Assembly (NCBI GenBank): GCA_963969595.1
Contig: OZ018408.1
Coordinates: 24,977,371 to 25,041,370 of the forward strand
Direction of reading: 5' to 3'
DNA: 64,000 bases
Source of the DNA: Neckera pumila
Lineage: Eukaryota; Streptophyta; Bryopsida; Hypnales; Neckeraceae
The notes beneath the pieces were generated by a model. It did no database searches and was not told the origin of the DNA. It worked only from the letters and a program-made list of their open reading frames with translations. Both the position numbers and the translations under genes were made by a program. Below are positions 44,889 through 56,025 of the stretch, in pieces. Within the stretch, counting starts at the first letter, position 1. Every line of letters begins with the position of its first letter.

Positions 44889-45847
44889 TGTAGAGATGGA
44901 CTATATGTACATTGATCCAGTACTAAATGTACCCTACAATAGAACAAAGGTTGTTTTGTTTGACTTATTTTTAGGTTTTAGTAACATGTTGGACGTTTGA
45001 TGTTGCGTGTCATATTAGACAAATGCCAAATATGCATGACATTGACATTGAATAAGGCCGTTTTTAATAGCTGAGACAATTTGAAATCTCACTATAATTA
45101 TGAATTGAAATTTAGAACGTAGTGGGTGTTCATTAAATTGAGACACTTCACAAAATGAGACTTTAATCGGGACTTTAATATATCAAAATTATAAATTGGG
45201 AGAATTTATTTGAAAGTCAACTTAAAGTTGATTCTATTAGACACTGCAAAAGGTCTATTAGATGTCGCGGGAAGTCTACTACACGTCGCATGATGTCTGT
45301 TTGTCGTATTGTTGCCGTATCTGGGAAGACAATCCTAACAACAATATTGTTTGCGATAATATTTTTTTCCTAATTAATGAATAGCTCAACTTTTGTCAAA
45401 GATATTCATCCCTATCATCAACTAGAGATGCCTCTAGAACCTCATGTGTGTGAGACTATTGATCTCAATCAAAAGAATTTTGACTCTAAGAAATTTGGAA
45501 CCTTCTATACTCCTATTTAAGGTGTATACATCCAAAACCGTCACAAATTGGACTATGGGTAATTTCAAGGCTAAATAGTTAATAATAAAAACAAAACAAC
45601 AAAGAGATGTATAGAAAAAATGCACAATCAATTTTTTAATTTTGGCAAATATGAAACCATAGTAGGAGTATAAAGTTTTAAAAGTAGAGTAACTGAAATA
45701 GCTCATAGATAGCCTTCAAAATGACTAGTCCCATTCAAGAGCTCCGTGTTTAAAGGTGTCAAATAATAAAAGACATAGAGCTAAAATTGTGTCATTAATA
45801 ATAATAAAAAATATGCAAGCTTATAAAGCAATATATCAATCAACAAG
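44889..45847. other. non-coding, nothing recognised
   Basis: AT-rich. A patch at 45240-45310 has a few imperfect repeats of GTCTATTAGATGTCGC. Confidence 0.35.
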
Positions 45848-45850
45848 CAA

Positions 45851-46067
45851 CACTATAAAAAACCCACGTTTTTTTTGACAAGTCCAGATTTTTTGTGATG
45901 GATTTTGTTAGACATCTAAGTTGACATCTAGTTGTTTTTATGTCAGCAATAATATCCAATGTAACATCATGAAAACATAAAAACAGCTAGATGTCAATAT
46001 AGATGTCTAACAAAATCTGTCACAAAAAATCCAGGCTTGTCAAAAAAAACCCAGACTTCTTATAGTG
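45851..46067. mobile_element. CACTA-type MITE, second family
   Basis: It begins CACTATAAAAAACCCACG and ends ACCCAGACTTCTTATAGTG, with CAA on both sides (45848-45850 and 46068-46070). Arms pair over most of their length, for example GACATCTA(A)GTTGACATCTAG-type against its complement. The 217-bp foldback lacks coding capacity. Confidence 0.85.
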
Positions 46068-46070
46068 CAA

Positions 46071-47065
46071 TAATCCATTCAAAATGCAATTTATATTAAC
46101 AGTTGTCAGAGACTCAAATTCTCCTATTATATGAGTGTTGAAGCCTTTATACTCAACTGTAATAACACTCATGTAATCAAAAGCCGCCATATCTCACTCA
46201 ATGACAATTTTCAATAGATGCTTAGAGTTTCTTCACTATTAAATTGCCTTGGCAAAGGGTTTGGTGTACCTAGAAGCTTGGAGTAGACCCACCAATTGCA
46301 ACCTAGAGTGTTTTTCATTGCAAGCTTTGTCAAATTTTCATAGCCACACTTCATCTTTTTGTGTCTCTCGCATTTGACTTCTAGCACGATATTGACAAAA
46401 AGAAATATTTGGTCATATTTACAATGGAGAGTGGTCACAAATTCCGGCCCTGCATTCGTTTTGTTGGCAGATTGCATTGAATAATCTATGAGCTGTGGGC
46501 TGGGAGAGGGCCCAGTGCCGAGTATATGCCCACCAACTCTGAGTCTTGGGATGTGGGCTTTTAGCTTGTCACAATTGCAACCTTAGAATTTGGATTTTTG
46601 CTGTGCACTGATGGAGAAGTAATACTCAAGTCAATCCTTCTTGTACTTCTGGACATGCCAAATATAGAAAATTCGCACCATTTCCCTGTGCACCAATGGA
46701 GATGCTTTTACATCATTTTAGAACTTATTTTAGCGACCGTGCACTTTAAGGCCCAACACAATTTTGAGGGAATAGTAGGCACTCGCATAATTTCCCTTGA
46801 TCTAAACCTGCCATCTTAAGGCTTTATACATCTCCAAAATCAATTATGTACCTACGTAGAGGAAATACTTTTAGAACCAAACTTTGACCCTTCATAGGTT
46901 TTGCATACTGTATCCAAATGTCACGTTCTTTGGTGCATTGGAACCTCCTTTCACTTGCCAACAAGATAATATGAAAATTTGACCAACCTAGAGTTAATAA
47001 CTAGGCATAATACCAATTTGTGGCGGTTTTGGGTGTACCCAGTGTGGCTGTATGGAAGCGTGCTC
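46071..47065. other. non-coding, nothing recognised
   Basis: A minus-strand open stretch (46477-46211) of 88 codons has a balanced composition but no motif. No element ends were found. Confidence 0.35.
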
Positions 47066-47847
47066 TTAACCCCTAAAGGACCAAGGCCCTTTTTTTGCCA
47101 AAAAACTCTCAAAATTGCCATTTCTAGAGCACAGAGTAAAAAAATTAAATTTTTTTTTGTACATCTAACCATAGAATCTTATACCTAACTAGTATGAGAA
47201 TGTGTGGAATTTTTTTTAGAATTTTTGACCACTTAGATTGCAAGATATTTGCATTTGAAGTGCAAAAAACAAGTTTTTCAGCACATTACGGGACTAGATT
47301 TTTTGACTTTGAGTACAAGATAGAAGGAAAATCTAAAATATTAATATCTTTTAGATGGAATTATAATGCACTAATCCCAATGGTGAGATTGTTATAGCAC
47401 AAAAACTAAACCATAGGAAACTTTTTTTTTTGAAAAATTGCGAGAATTGCATTCCAAAATGAATCCTAAAAGTTATTTTTTTCAAGAAAATGCTCTAATT
47501 GTCTGGAAAACAAGACTGTCCATAACTTTCTCATAAAAATTCCAAATGAAATGAATTAAAGCTTTCCAAATAGACAAAAATATAATCTATAAGGAAAAAT
47601 GTTTTTTAAAAAAAAATTAAATTTTTTGCAAAATTTTTTGTTGCCCCATCTCCCCTGTTTTGAGCTTATTTGGGCATAACTTTTGTTCCTGGGCACCGAT
47701 TGAAAAAAAAATTATACTTCCATGAAGCTTATCAGTTTTTCTATCTCCAAAAAAAGTTTCAAAAAATTACGGCAAAAATTCAGCCCATAGGTACCTGCCC
47801 AAAATACCATTTGTCCCCCGAAGGAACAATGGTCCTCTAGGGGTTAA
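47066..47847 (-). mobile_element. TTAA element, family A, complete
   Basis: It is flanked by TTAA at 47066-47069 and 47844-47847, with ends CCCCTAAAGGACCAAGGCCC and ATGGTCCTCTAGGGG. Inverted relative to 14279-15203, it carries the same phrases: AACTTTTGTTCCTGGGCACC, AGGTACCTGCCCAAAA and the subterminal TTTGTCCCCCGAAGGAACAA. Confidence 0.85.
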
Positions 47848-48481
47848 CCGCTAAATGCCCAAGGCTTGTTTTGAGCTTCTTGGAATTTGCTCTAATTTGA
47901 ACAAAAAGTCAACATTTTGATAAATTGAATCCATTTTTTTTTGAATTGTTATCGTACAAATTCTACCTAAATATGCAAATATGCTAGTGATCACATAAGA
48001 AAAGAAAATACAACAATATCATTTAAAGATTGAAAAGACTATAATGTTTGATCATGAGGGTGTTAAAACTATGAAAATCTTTCAGCTTTCTTTTTGCATG
48101 TCAAATCTAAAGAATTGGTGACCCAAAAAATATGAGGTTAAAGGGCCTAATAATGATGCATAACCCCAATTGATTTATGGCTTCTCAAAATTTATTCTAC
48201 AATTTTCTTAATTGAATTTCTAGTGTGATTTTTCCTCCAAGATCTAGTGTACTTGAGCCCATTTCAACACTACGGAAAGTCAAGATTGCAATGGGTACCC
48301 TTGCACACTTAAATAGAAAAATCATAATCATTCATTTTTGATATCGGATTTTTTATGCTAAAACTAGACTTCAAAAAAAAATTGTCGAAAATTTAAACTA
48401 CTAAAAATAGAAACTTAATTAGGTCTTATTTCACTTCAAAGTTTTGTGATCATCAAAATTTGGTGCCTCGGGCATTTAGGG
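47844..48481 (-). mobile_element. TTAA element, family B, right end eroded
   Basis: It shares its left TTAA with the previous element and starts CCGCTAAATGCCCAAGGC. The right end is GCCTCGGGCATTTAGGG, followed by AACTTA instead of TTAA. The interior matches the family B copy at 59534-60430 in inverted orientation (CTTGGAATTTGCTCTAATTT, CAACATTTTGATAAATTGA). Confidence 0.8.
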
Positions 48482-50215
48482 AACTTATTGGCTGGGTTCG
48501 GCTCCATTTCTCAATTGGACGGATCTCCCCCGTGCCTCTTCCCCAACCTCGTCAGACAGGGGCGAGTCCGCCGCGACGACGCGGCCAGCGACAGCCGGCG
48601 TCCGCGGCGAAACCGCCACCTCACCCATTCTTCACAAGTGGCACCATCTCTCTTGTTCCTTCCTTGGGTCTCCCAGAGTCTCTATTCCGTCGCGAACCCG
48701 CCCCTCTCTCGCAAAACCTGCCCCGGCCGCCCTTCCCTTCCGTCCTCTCGTCAATCATCGCCCTCGGGCACCTATAGTCCCAGCCGCGACGCTCGTGAAC
48801 TGATTTGATCAGTCAGTAAGTTACAGTATTTCATTTTCGCCAGGTGCGTGCCTCCGGCCGAGGGCTCTAATTTCACGCCCTTTATTTCCTCGCCATGGAA
48901 GCTGTCGATCGTCCCGTTTGGACACTGGCTTGCTATGGAATCGTTCTGTTTCGATTTCTGTTATCACAATTTTATGTTATGAGGATTTTATGTTATGAAG
49001 TCGCCGTGGTCTGGTCTCATTCGTTGCTGGAGCGTCTCCTCGTATAGGACTACGTGTTAGGAGCTTTTGTGTTTCAATTTGTCATTGATGCGCTTCTTCG
49101 AGGTGCGATTGTGGCCTGTCTTTTTTTGATCTTTCACCACGATTTTTTCATTTTTTTGCGAATCTTGTGAATTCCCGTGGATTTCTGAGGATTTCCGAGG
49201 GGGACCTAGACTGTCAATTGGCTGTTAATTTGTTTTTTTGTTTAATTTATTTTTTAATTTGCCTGCGTTGGTGCTGTGTACCCTTGGTGCTTACAGACCT
49301 CTGTGCTTGCTACCTGAGTTTAACCTTTGGATCTTCTAAGTAGCTGTGATTCATCGATGTCTGCCGGATACTGGTCGAGGGAATCGCTGTTTGTGAAATT
49401 TGTTCCTGTTTTACGAAGCTGTAGAATCTAGGTGCAACTTGTGGGCTCCGGAATGACTTGCTCTTGCGATCATCCCATAGGGTTTGGGAATTGTGTGCAA
49501 TTGAGTGACACCTCGGGGTGTCATTCATTGAGCCCTAATTATGAGATAGAGTGACTGGATTCTCACTGTAGAGTATGGCGCGATGGCCAGTTATTTGGAG
49601 AATGGTGAAAGAAATGGCTTCGATTTTTTTACCTTTGTTTTGTCAAGTCAACGACGAGCACTATTATGGATCCGCTCTTGTTTTTCAGCTTCGACTTAAT
49701 GTCTTTACACTGAGAGCAGCTAGCTGTTACTAAGACGTTGACTTTTTAAGTATGGAGGAAGAAACATTTTTGGCAGTAGGGGAAGCTTCCGAAGAGCAGC
49801 AATGAAGGTTCAGATGCTGACCAATTACGGAAGTGAAATACTTGTATGTGCAAACTGTCTCTTGTTAATATGGCCGGCCCGGAAATCCTTCGTCTGCTGT
49901 TGAGACTCCGTGTTGAGACGATACGAGGCAGCTCTGAAAATGCTTAGCAGAAATTGGATAAAGATTAGCAAGTCAAGTCCAGTTCGTGGGATGTCTGCAT
50001 TGAATTTTACCTGTTGGGGTTGTGAAATGCGATGTATGAGCTTTTGTTTTCGAAACTCGCGGACTCAGTCTTATTTCTGTCGTTCTGGTGATCGCATGTG
50101 GTGGAATGGGTCAGCGTTTAGACGATCTTATAGAGTTCGATCCTGTTTTAACCCTTCCAGCGGTGTATTATGGAAGAAGAGTATTGACCGAAGGGGATTT
50201 ATCAGGTGTATCAAA
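48482..50215 (+). promoter_or_regulatory. promoter, leader and probable leader intron of iPGAM
   Basis: From about 48500 the composition turns GC- and pyrimidine-rich (CCTCTTCCCCAACCTCG, GACGACGCGGCC), as in a plant 5' leader. A possible donor CCAG|GTGCGT lies at 48840-48848, and T-rich sequence of intron type follows. An acceptor-like TTTATCAG lies at 50197-50204, a few bases before the ATG. This suggests a leader exon and an intron of roughly 1.35 kb. No TATA box is assigned. An ATG at 49940 is in frame with the main start without a stop between them. Confidence 0.45.
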
Positions 50216-53200
50216 ATGGCGGGAGGAGCAGATGGATTCAAGCTCGCTCCACATCCCAAGCTGCCCAAGGGCAAGAAGCTCATGCTGATTATCCTGGATG
50301 GTTGGGGCGAACAGATCCCAGATGAGTTTAATGCCATTCACTGTGCAGAAACGCCAATTATGGATTACTTGAAAACGGTAACGCTCATTTTCTTTTTCCG
50401 CTGACTGATCTGGTGACTAGAACTAAAACCGTCTCCCTAGATGAGTCATATTTATTTTTCAGGCAAAGTTTGATCTCTTCCTCCTGAATCAAATTTTGAA
50501 TCGCGTAGGCATTTTTATATGTAGTGGCCTTTCTAGAGTCTTATCGACGACGTAATCTTTCTCATGTCTCGTGAAACATTTTTTTCCTAAAAGTTGCTAA
50601 TTTATGATGCATGTACAGACTGCTCCTGAGAAGTGGAGGCTGCTCAAGGCCCACGGGGGTGCGGTGGGGCTTCCTACTGAGGAGGATATGGGCAACAGTG
50701 AGGTTGGCCACAACGCTCTTGGTGCTGGCCGCATTTTCAAGCAAGGGTATGTCATGCTTGTCTAATTTCGGATCACTTCTAGTTTGAGTCCTTGCTTTTA
50801 GGTTTTTGACCTTGTCCTGCAGCATGAAATTTATACGGTCGGCAGAAACAGACTATTCATTTAGACAATGGTTTCAGATGCGCTTACTTCCCCAGATCTA
50901 ACGTATGAAGTTCCCATTAGAGAACTCTCTGTACTTAACTTGCTCTTATTTCGGTCTGCATGGAGCTTTTGAATCACTGGACCGAGGTGTTAAGATGTTG
51001 CATCTAGAAGACTAATGTCCTGCGAAGTAAAATTGTAAAATAAGGATTTCCACTATGGTTATTGAATGTCCTCCGAAGAGGTCTGTTCAGTTGAGCGGAA
51101 TCAGCTGCAGCTTGGTGTTCATGTGAAAGTTGGTCTGTGCAGGGCAAGTCTTGTTGACACCGCACTGGAGAATGGTTCGATTTTTAAGGGCGCGGGTTTT
51201 GATTATGTGAAAGAAGCATTGCCTAATGGCACCCTTCACTTGATAGGTCTCCTAAGTGATGGTGGAGTACATTCTCGTTTTGACCAACTCCAGGTTTGTG
51301 TAATCACGCTCGATAGTTTGATCGTATACCATGATTCTGACAGATCGTGACAATAGAATCATGTCAAATGGTGAAAAAATTGAAAGCATTGAGGACACAG
51401 TGAAAACTTCTCGATGGGATGGGAAATATCGATTTTCACCTTATGCATTAATTGACTTACTTGGCTATAGATTTCAGTGTTTTGAGAACTCTCAATTGAC
51501 ACAGGGCTGGGTTGTTTCTTCCTGCAGCTTCTTGTGAAAGGGTCTGCTAAGCAGGGATTTAAAAGAATTCGAGTACACGTCTTGACGGATGGTCGAGATG
51601 TTGCAGATGGTTCAAGTCTCAAATTTGTCCAGATGCTCGAGGACACATTAAAAGAAGTGCGTGAGGAAGGCTGCGATGCATTGATTGCTTCGGGTGGTGG
51701 TCGGATGAAGGTTACTATGGATCGATATGAGGTATCTGAAGGGAGATCTGGAGCTTGAGCGTGTCTGTTGTGCCACGAGAATACATTTCACATTTAAGAA
51801 TATAACTTTAAGTCAGAGTTCGGTATTTTCGTAATATCGCTGATGCAAAATTGAACTATGAACTAGGTGATTTTTTTCTCACCCTGGAGAAATCAATTTC
51901 TCCTCATCCTGGGCTCTCATTTTTAACTTAGAACTTATATGTCTTTTTGCAGAATGACTGGAATGTTGTGAAAAATGGTTGGGATGCTCAAGTGCTTGGA
52001 GAAGCGCCCCACCACTTCACGAGCTGTCTTGAAGCTTTAAAGAAACTCAAGGCGGAGGATCCCAGCGTGAATGATCAGTACTATCCCCCTTTTGTTATTG
52101 TGGATGGATCCGGTAAGCCTGTCGGACCCATTTTAGATGGGGATGCTGTCGTCACCTTCAACTTTCGAGCAGATCGCATGGTCATGCTTGCCAAGGCCCT
52201 TGAAAACGAGGACTTCGATAAATTTGACCGAGTACGACTGCCGAAAATCAAATATGCTGGTATGCTATTATACGATGCCGATCTCAAGCTCCCGACCCAT
52301 TTCCTGGTGTCCCCGCCAGAGTTTACGGAAACTTCGGGTGAATACCTGGTTAACAACGGAGTCAAGTCATGGGTGTGCAGGTGAGAGCCTGAGTTTGGTA
52401 CTGCTCTCTGGTTTATTGTCTTGCTACTCCTAGCAGTAATCGTGCGTTTTGAAGGGTGTAGCTTGCGAAAGTTATAAGTTCAGCCACGATGAATTATGCT
52501 GCATTGAACTGCTCAATAGACTTGAGTTTTCATCTTAAAGTAGTCTTTGTAATGGCCTTGGTTGGTGGTATATTTCACATTGTCCTCTTTTGACCGATAT
52601 GTTGTTTGCTTTGCAGCGAAACAGTGAAATTTGGACATGTAACATTCGTTTGGAATGGAAATCGTTCTGGCCAGTTCAGCCAGACCCTTGAAAAGTATGT
52701 GGAAATTCCGAGCGATCAAGGTATCAGCTTCGATAAGAAACCAGAAATGAAGGCCATTGCCATAGCTTTAAAAGCTGCTGAAGCTCTTCGCAGTGGGGAA
52801 TGGGACCAGGTACACATCCTCCCTCGTTCTGCCGTATTTGTGTCTAACGTCACTCATTTCTTTGAATCAACGTTTCTTGTTTCCTTTATTAACTTTCATT
52901 CAATACTAATAATTGTCGATATTTGAACCATTTTTTGCTAAAATAATCATGTGGTATCTCTTCTCTGTCGATTCCTAATGTTGTACATAGTTTCCTCTCA
53001 AATTTCATTGTGCTTGATTCCTATGAGCCAACATGATTGACGTGGTGGACGCTGTGTTACAGGTTCGAGTGAACATTGCGAACGGTGATATGGTGGGTCA
53101 CACCGGAAATCTTGACGCTACCATTGTTGGCTGCACTACTACTGATAAGGCTATAAAGGTAACCCCTCCTCTGAATTGGTGTAACAACAAAGTTCCTGTA

Positions 53201-53840
53201 GTATAATGAAACCAGTCTAATTACGCACCTGAATTTTGTCCATGTAGAATTTGGTGACCTTCATCAGTCACACCTGTCATTGTAAGTTTTTTGCGAAAGA
53301 TTCCAAGACGTTTAGAGAACTATCCCTGACGGTAACTTTTTTTGCAGATAATGCTAGACGCCACAGAGGAAGTGGGGGGAATTTTCATGATCACAGCTGA
53401 TCACGGCAATGCTGAAGATATGGTGAAACGGAATGCCAAGACCGGTGCACCACTTAAAGATAAGCAAGGGAACTACCAGATACTCACATCACACACTTGC
53501 GCACCGGTAAAATAAACCTTCGCTTCAAACTGCCTATCCACTCGTCTAAAGCTGTCGTTGTTTAGAATATAAACTAAATATGCTAACTAAACTTCATATG
53601 CTAATGGGTGGTGTAGTTTCTATCAACCACCGTTGCTACAATGAGTGAATTCTAATCTGATCTCATGGTCTTTTGCAGGTCCCAATCGCTATTGGAGGTC
53701 CAGGTCTGCCAAAAGGAGTACAATTCAGAACAGACCTTCCCAATGCTGGACTTGCTAACGTGGCGTCGACCTTCATAAACCTTCATGGGTTTGAAGCTCC
53801 AAAAGACTACGAGCCCACGTTGATTGAAATTGTTGATTGA
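50216..53840 (+). CDS. iPGAM: 2,3-bisphosphoglycerate-independent phosphoglycerate mutase
   Basis: Converts 3-phosphoglycerate to 2-phosphoglycerate in glycolysis using two Mn ions and a phosphoserine intermediate; plant forms are cytosolic monomers. Nine coding exons, all GT-AG: 50216-50377, 50619-50746, 51143-51293, 51528-51731, 51953-52380, 52617-52809, 53063-53158, 53348-53506 and 53679-53840. Together they encode 560 residues, against about 557-560 for plant relatives. Landmarks: LDGWG with metal-ligand Asp28; MGNSEVGHN with the catalytic Ser81; [21 protein letters not shown] (His164); [18 protein letters not shown] (Asp431, His435); [10 protein letters not shown] (Asp472, His473); LTSHT (His503). 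No key residue is missing. The start was chosen because AAAATGGCG gives a good context and [20 protein letters not shown] matches plant N-termini. An in-frame extension is possible (see findings). Intact and probably functional. Confidence 0.97.
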
Positions 53841-54640
53841 GTTCCTAGGCTGAAATTGGAGACGAGGCATCGGAGAATTGTCCCATTTTGGATTGGTTTT
53901 AATTCGTCAATTCTGTGCTATTATCCAGGAAGAACCTGGCAACATTCCAGAACCTCGTAAGTTATGTATTGATTTGAGTATTTTTGCAAAAATTCTGGAG
54001 CTTACTCTACTACTACAAAACTTTGGCAAAATAAAACATTGGCATGCATTTTATTCGATGATGTTTCTCTTATAATATTCTATTTTACTTTATCAAAAGG
54101 TTGCCGGAGATTCTTAGATGTCTTTTTTCAGAGCTCTGAAAATAAATTAAGCACACTCCATTTGCGACATTTTGATGTGACCTAGGAAATGGACTTGAAA
54201 GAATCTTTCATGATTCAGCCAATGAGAGGTGAGGAGTTTTTTGAAGCAACTAATGAGAGCCTGAGATATTTTGTGCTTCAAGGAAGATCTAAACTAAAAA
54301 TATTATGGAGTAACTTTGTTATCTATTTAAAAAATTTGTAAAATTTCACTAAAGCATTGGAAAATTACAAAACCACTTGCGGTGCATTTCTTTTGAATTT
54401 GTTAACAATTCATCAAAAAATTTGGATCATTCATCCATTGAGATGGTAGAACCTCCCGTATCATCTCATTTAGGTGTTTCTATCTTATTTCCCATAATAC
54501 AATAAGAACCATTTAGTGTGATCTATCTTTAACAAGCATATTTGAAATTTGTTTTCTAGTTTAGTTTATACCATTTCATATCTTGAGGTTGTAGAGGAAA
54601 TTTCTTGAGGCACATAACCTTGTCTTTGAAAGGCATATAC
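53841..54640 (+). other. 3' untranslated and downstream region of iPGAM
   Basis: An AATAAA hexamer at 54030-54035, about 190 bases after the stop, is a fair polyadenylation signal candidate. After about 54100 the sequence is AT-rich with no gene visible until the palindrome. Confidence 0.45.
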
Positions 54641-56023
54641 AGTGAGTGACGAAACCGAGTACTTTTGTGAAACGTTTTCATTCAAACAACCATACCATAA
54701 GCATCAATGGTTAAAACCCAAAAGTGTACACATGAAAGTTGTAGAGCACAACATACAACACGTTACCATGGAAGTTTAAAGAAAAAATTAGTTGTGATTT
54801 GAAAGAAAATTAATTCCAAAGTTTGCTATGTCAAAAACTCGGTTTTGTTCAACATAGTTTGGCTTTACTTTATCTTTTGTCAAATTTTTTTTAAAACTCC
54901 TAAAAAACTTTTTGTACCTTAGCATGTTAGTATACATCATTTTTGATTGTTGTATACAAAAATTGAAGGACTTTCACATTTATAGAATTTAAAATATCAA
55001 CAATTTAACAAACATGCAAATGATGTTGGTTCTCACAAAATTTGAGTTTTTTTTGTGGAATTCAAAGCATGGGATTGCATTAGCCATGGTAAAGAGAGTA
55101 TGGGTTGCAAAATAGACCACTTTTATATCTAAATGTCCTTGTATATAAAATATTTGTTGAATTGGGCAATGTGTACAATTTATGTTTTACAATTGTATAA
55201 TGCATTTTTAATTTCAACTTTTGTGTTCAAAGACTAGAGTTCATGATGCATATAAATCATCCAAAAAAATTCAAAAAATTCCGTCATCATTGTCTGTATT
55301 ATCCAAAAACAACTAATTTTCAAAAATTACACTGACATTCAAAATATTAGTTGTTTTTGGATAATACAGACAATGATGACGGAATTTTTTGAATTTTTTT
55401 GGATGATTTATATGCATCATGAACTCTAGTCTTTGAACACAAAAGTTGAAATTAAAAATGCATTATACAATTGTAAAACATAAATTGTACACATTGCCCA
55501 ATTCAACAAATATTTTATATACAAGGACATTTAGATATAAAAGTGGTCTATTTTGCAACCCATACTCTCTTTACCATGGCTAATGCAATCCCATGCTTTG
55601 AATTCCACAAAAAAAACTCAAATTTTGTGAGAACCAACATCATTTGCATGTTTGTTAAATTGTTGATATTTTAAATTCTATAAATGTGAAAGTCCTTCAA
55701 TTTTTGTATACAACAATCAAAAATGATGTATACTAACATGCTAAGGTACAAAAAGTTTTTTAGGAGTTTTAAAAAAAATTTGACAAAAGATAAAGTAAAG
55801 CCAAACTATGTTGAACAAAACCGAGTTTTTGACATAGCAAACTTTGGAATTAATTTTCTTTCAAATCACAACTAATTTTTTCTTTAAACTTCCATGGTAA
55901 CGTGTTGTATGTTGTGCTCTACAACTTTCATGTGTACACTTTTGGGTTTTAACCATTGATGCTTATGGTATGGTTGTTTGAATGAAAACGTTTCACAAAA
56001 GTACTCGGTTTCGTCACTCACTG
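54640..56023. mobile_element. 1.38-kb near-perfect palindrome, Tc1/mariner-type foldback element
   Basis: Left arm 54640-55320 and right arm 55341-56023 are near-perfect inverted copies of about 680 bp around a 20-base loop (55321-55340). I saw only a few single-base indels and mismatches. The ends read CAGTGAGTGACGAAACCGAG inward and are flanked by TA (54638-54639 and 56024-56025). CAGTG ends with a TA duplication are the known pattern of Tc1/mariner elements. No transposase frame is present; the short open stretches in both arms mirror each other. Its transcript would fold into a long double-stranded hairpin. Confidence 0.85.
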
Positions 56024-56025
56024 TA

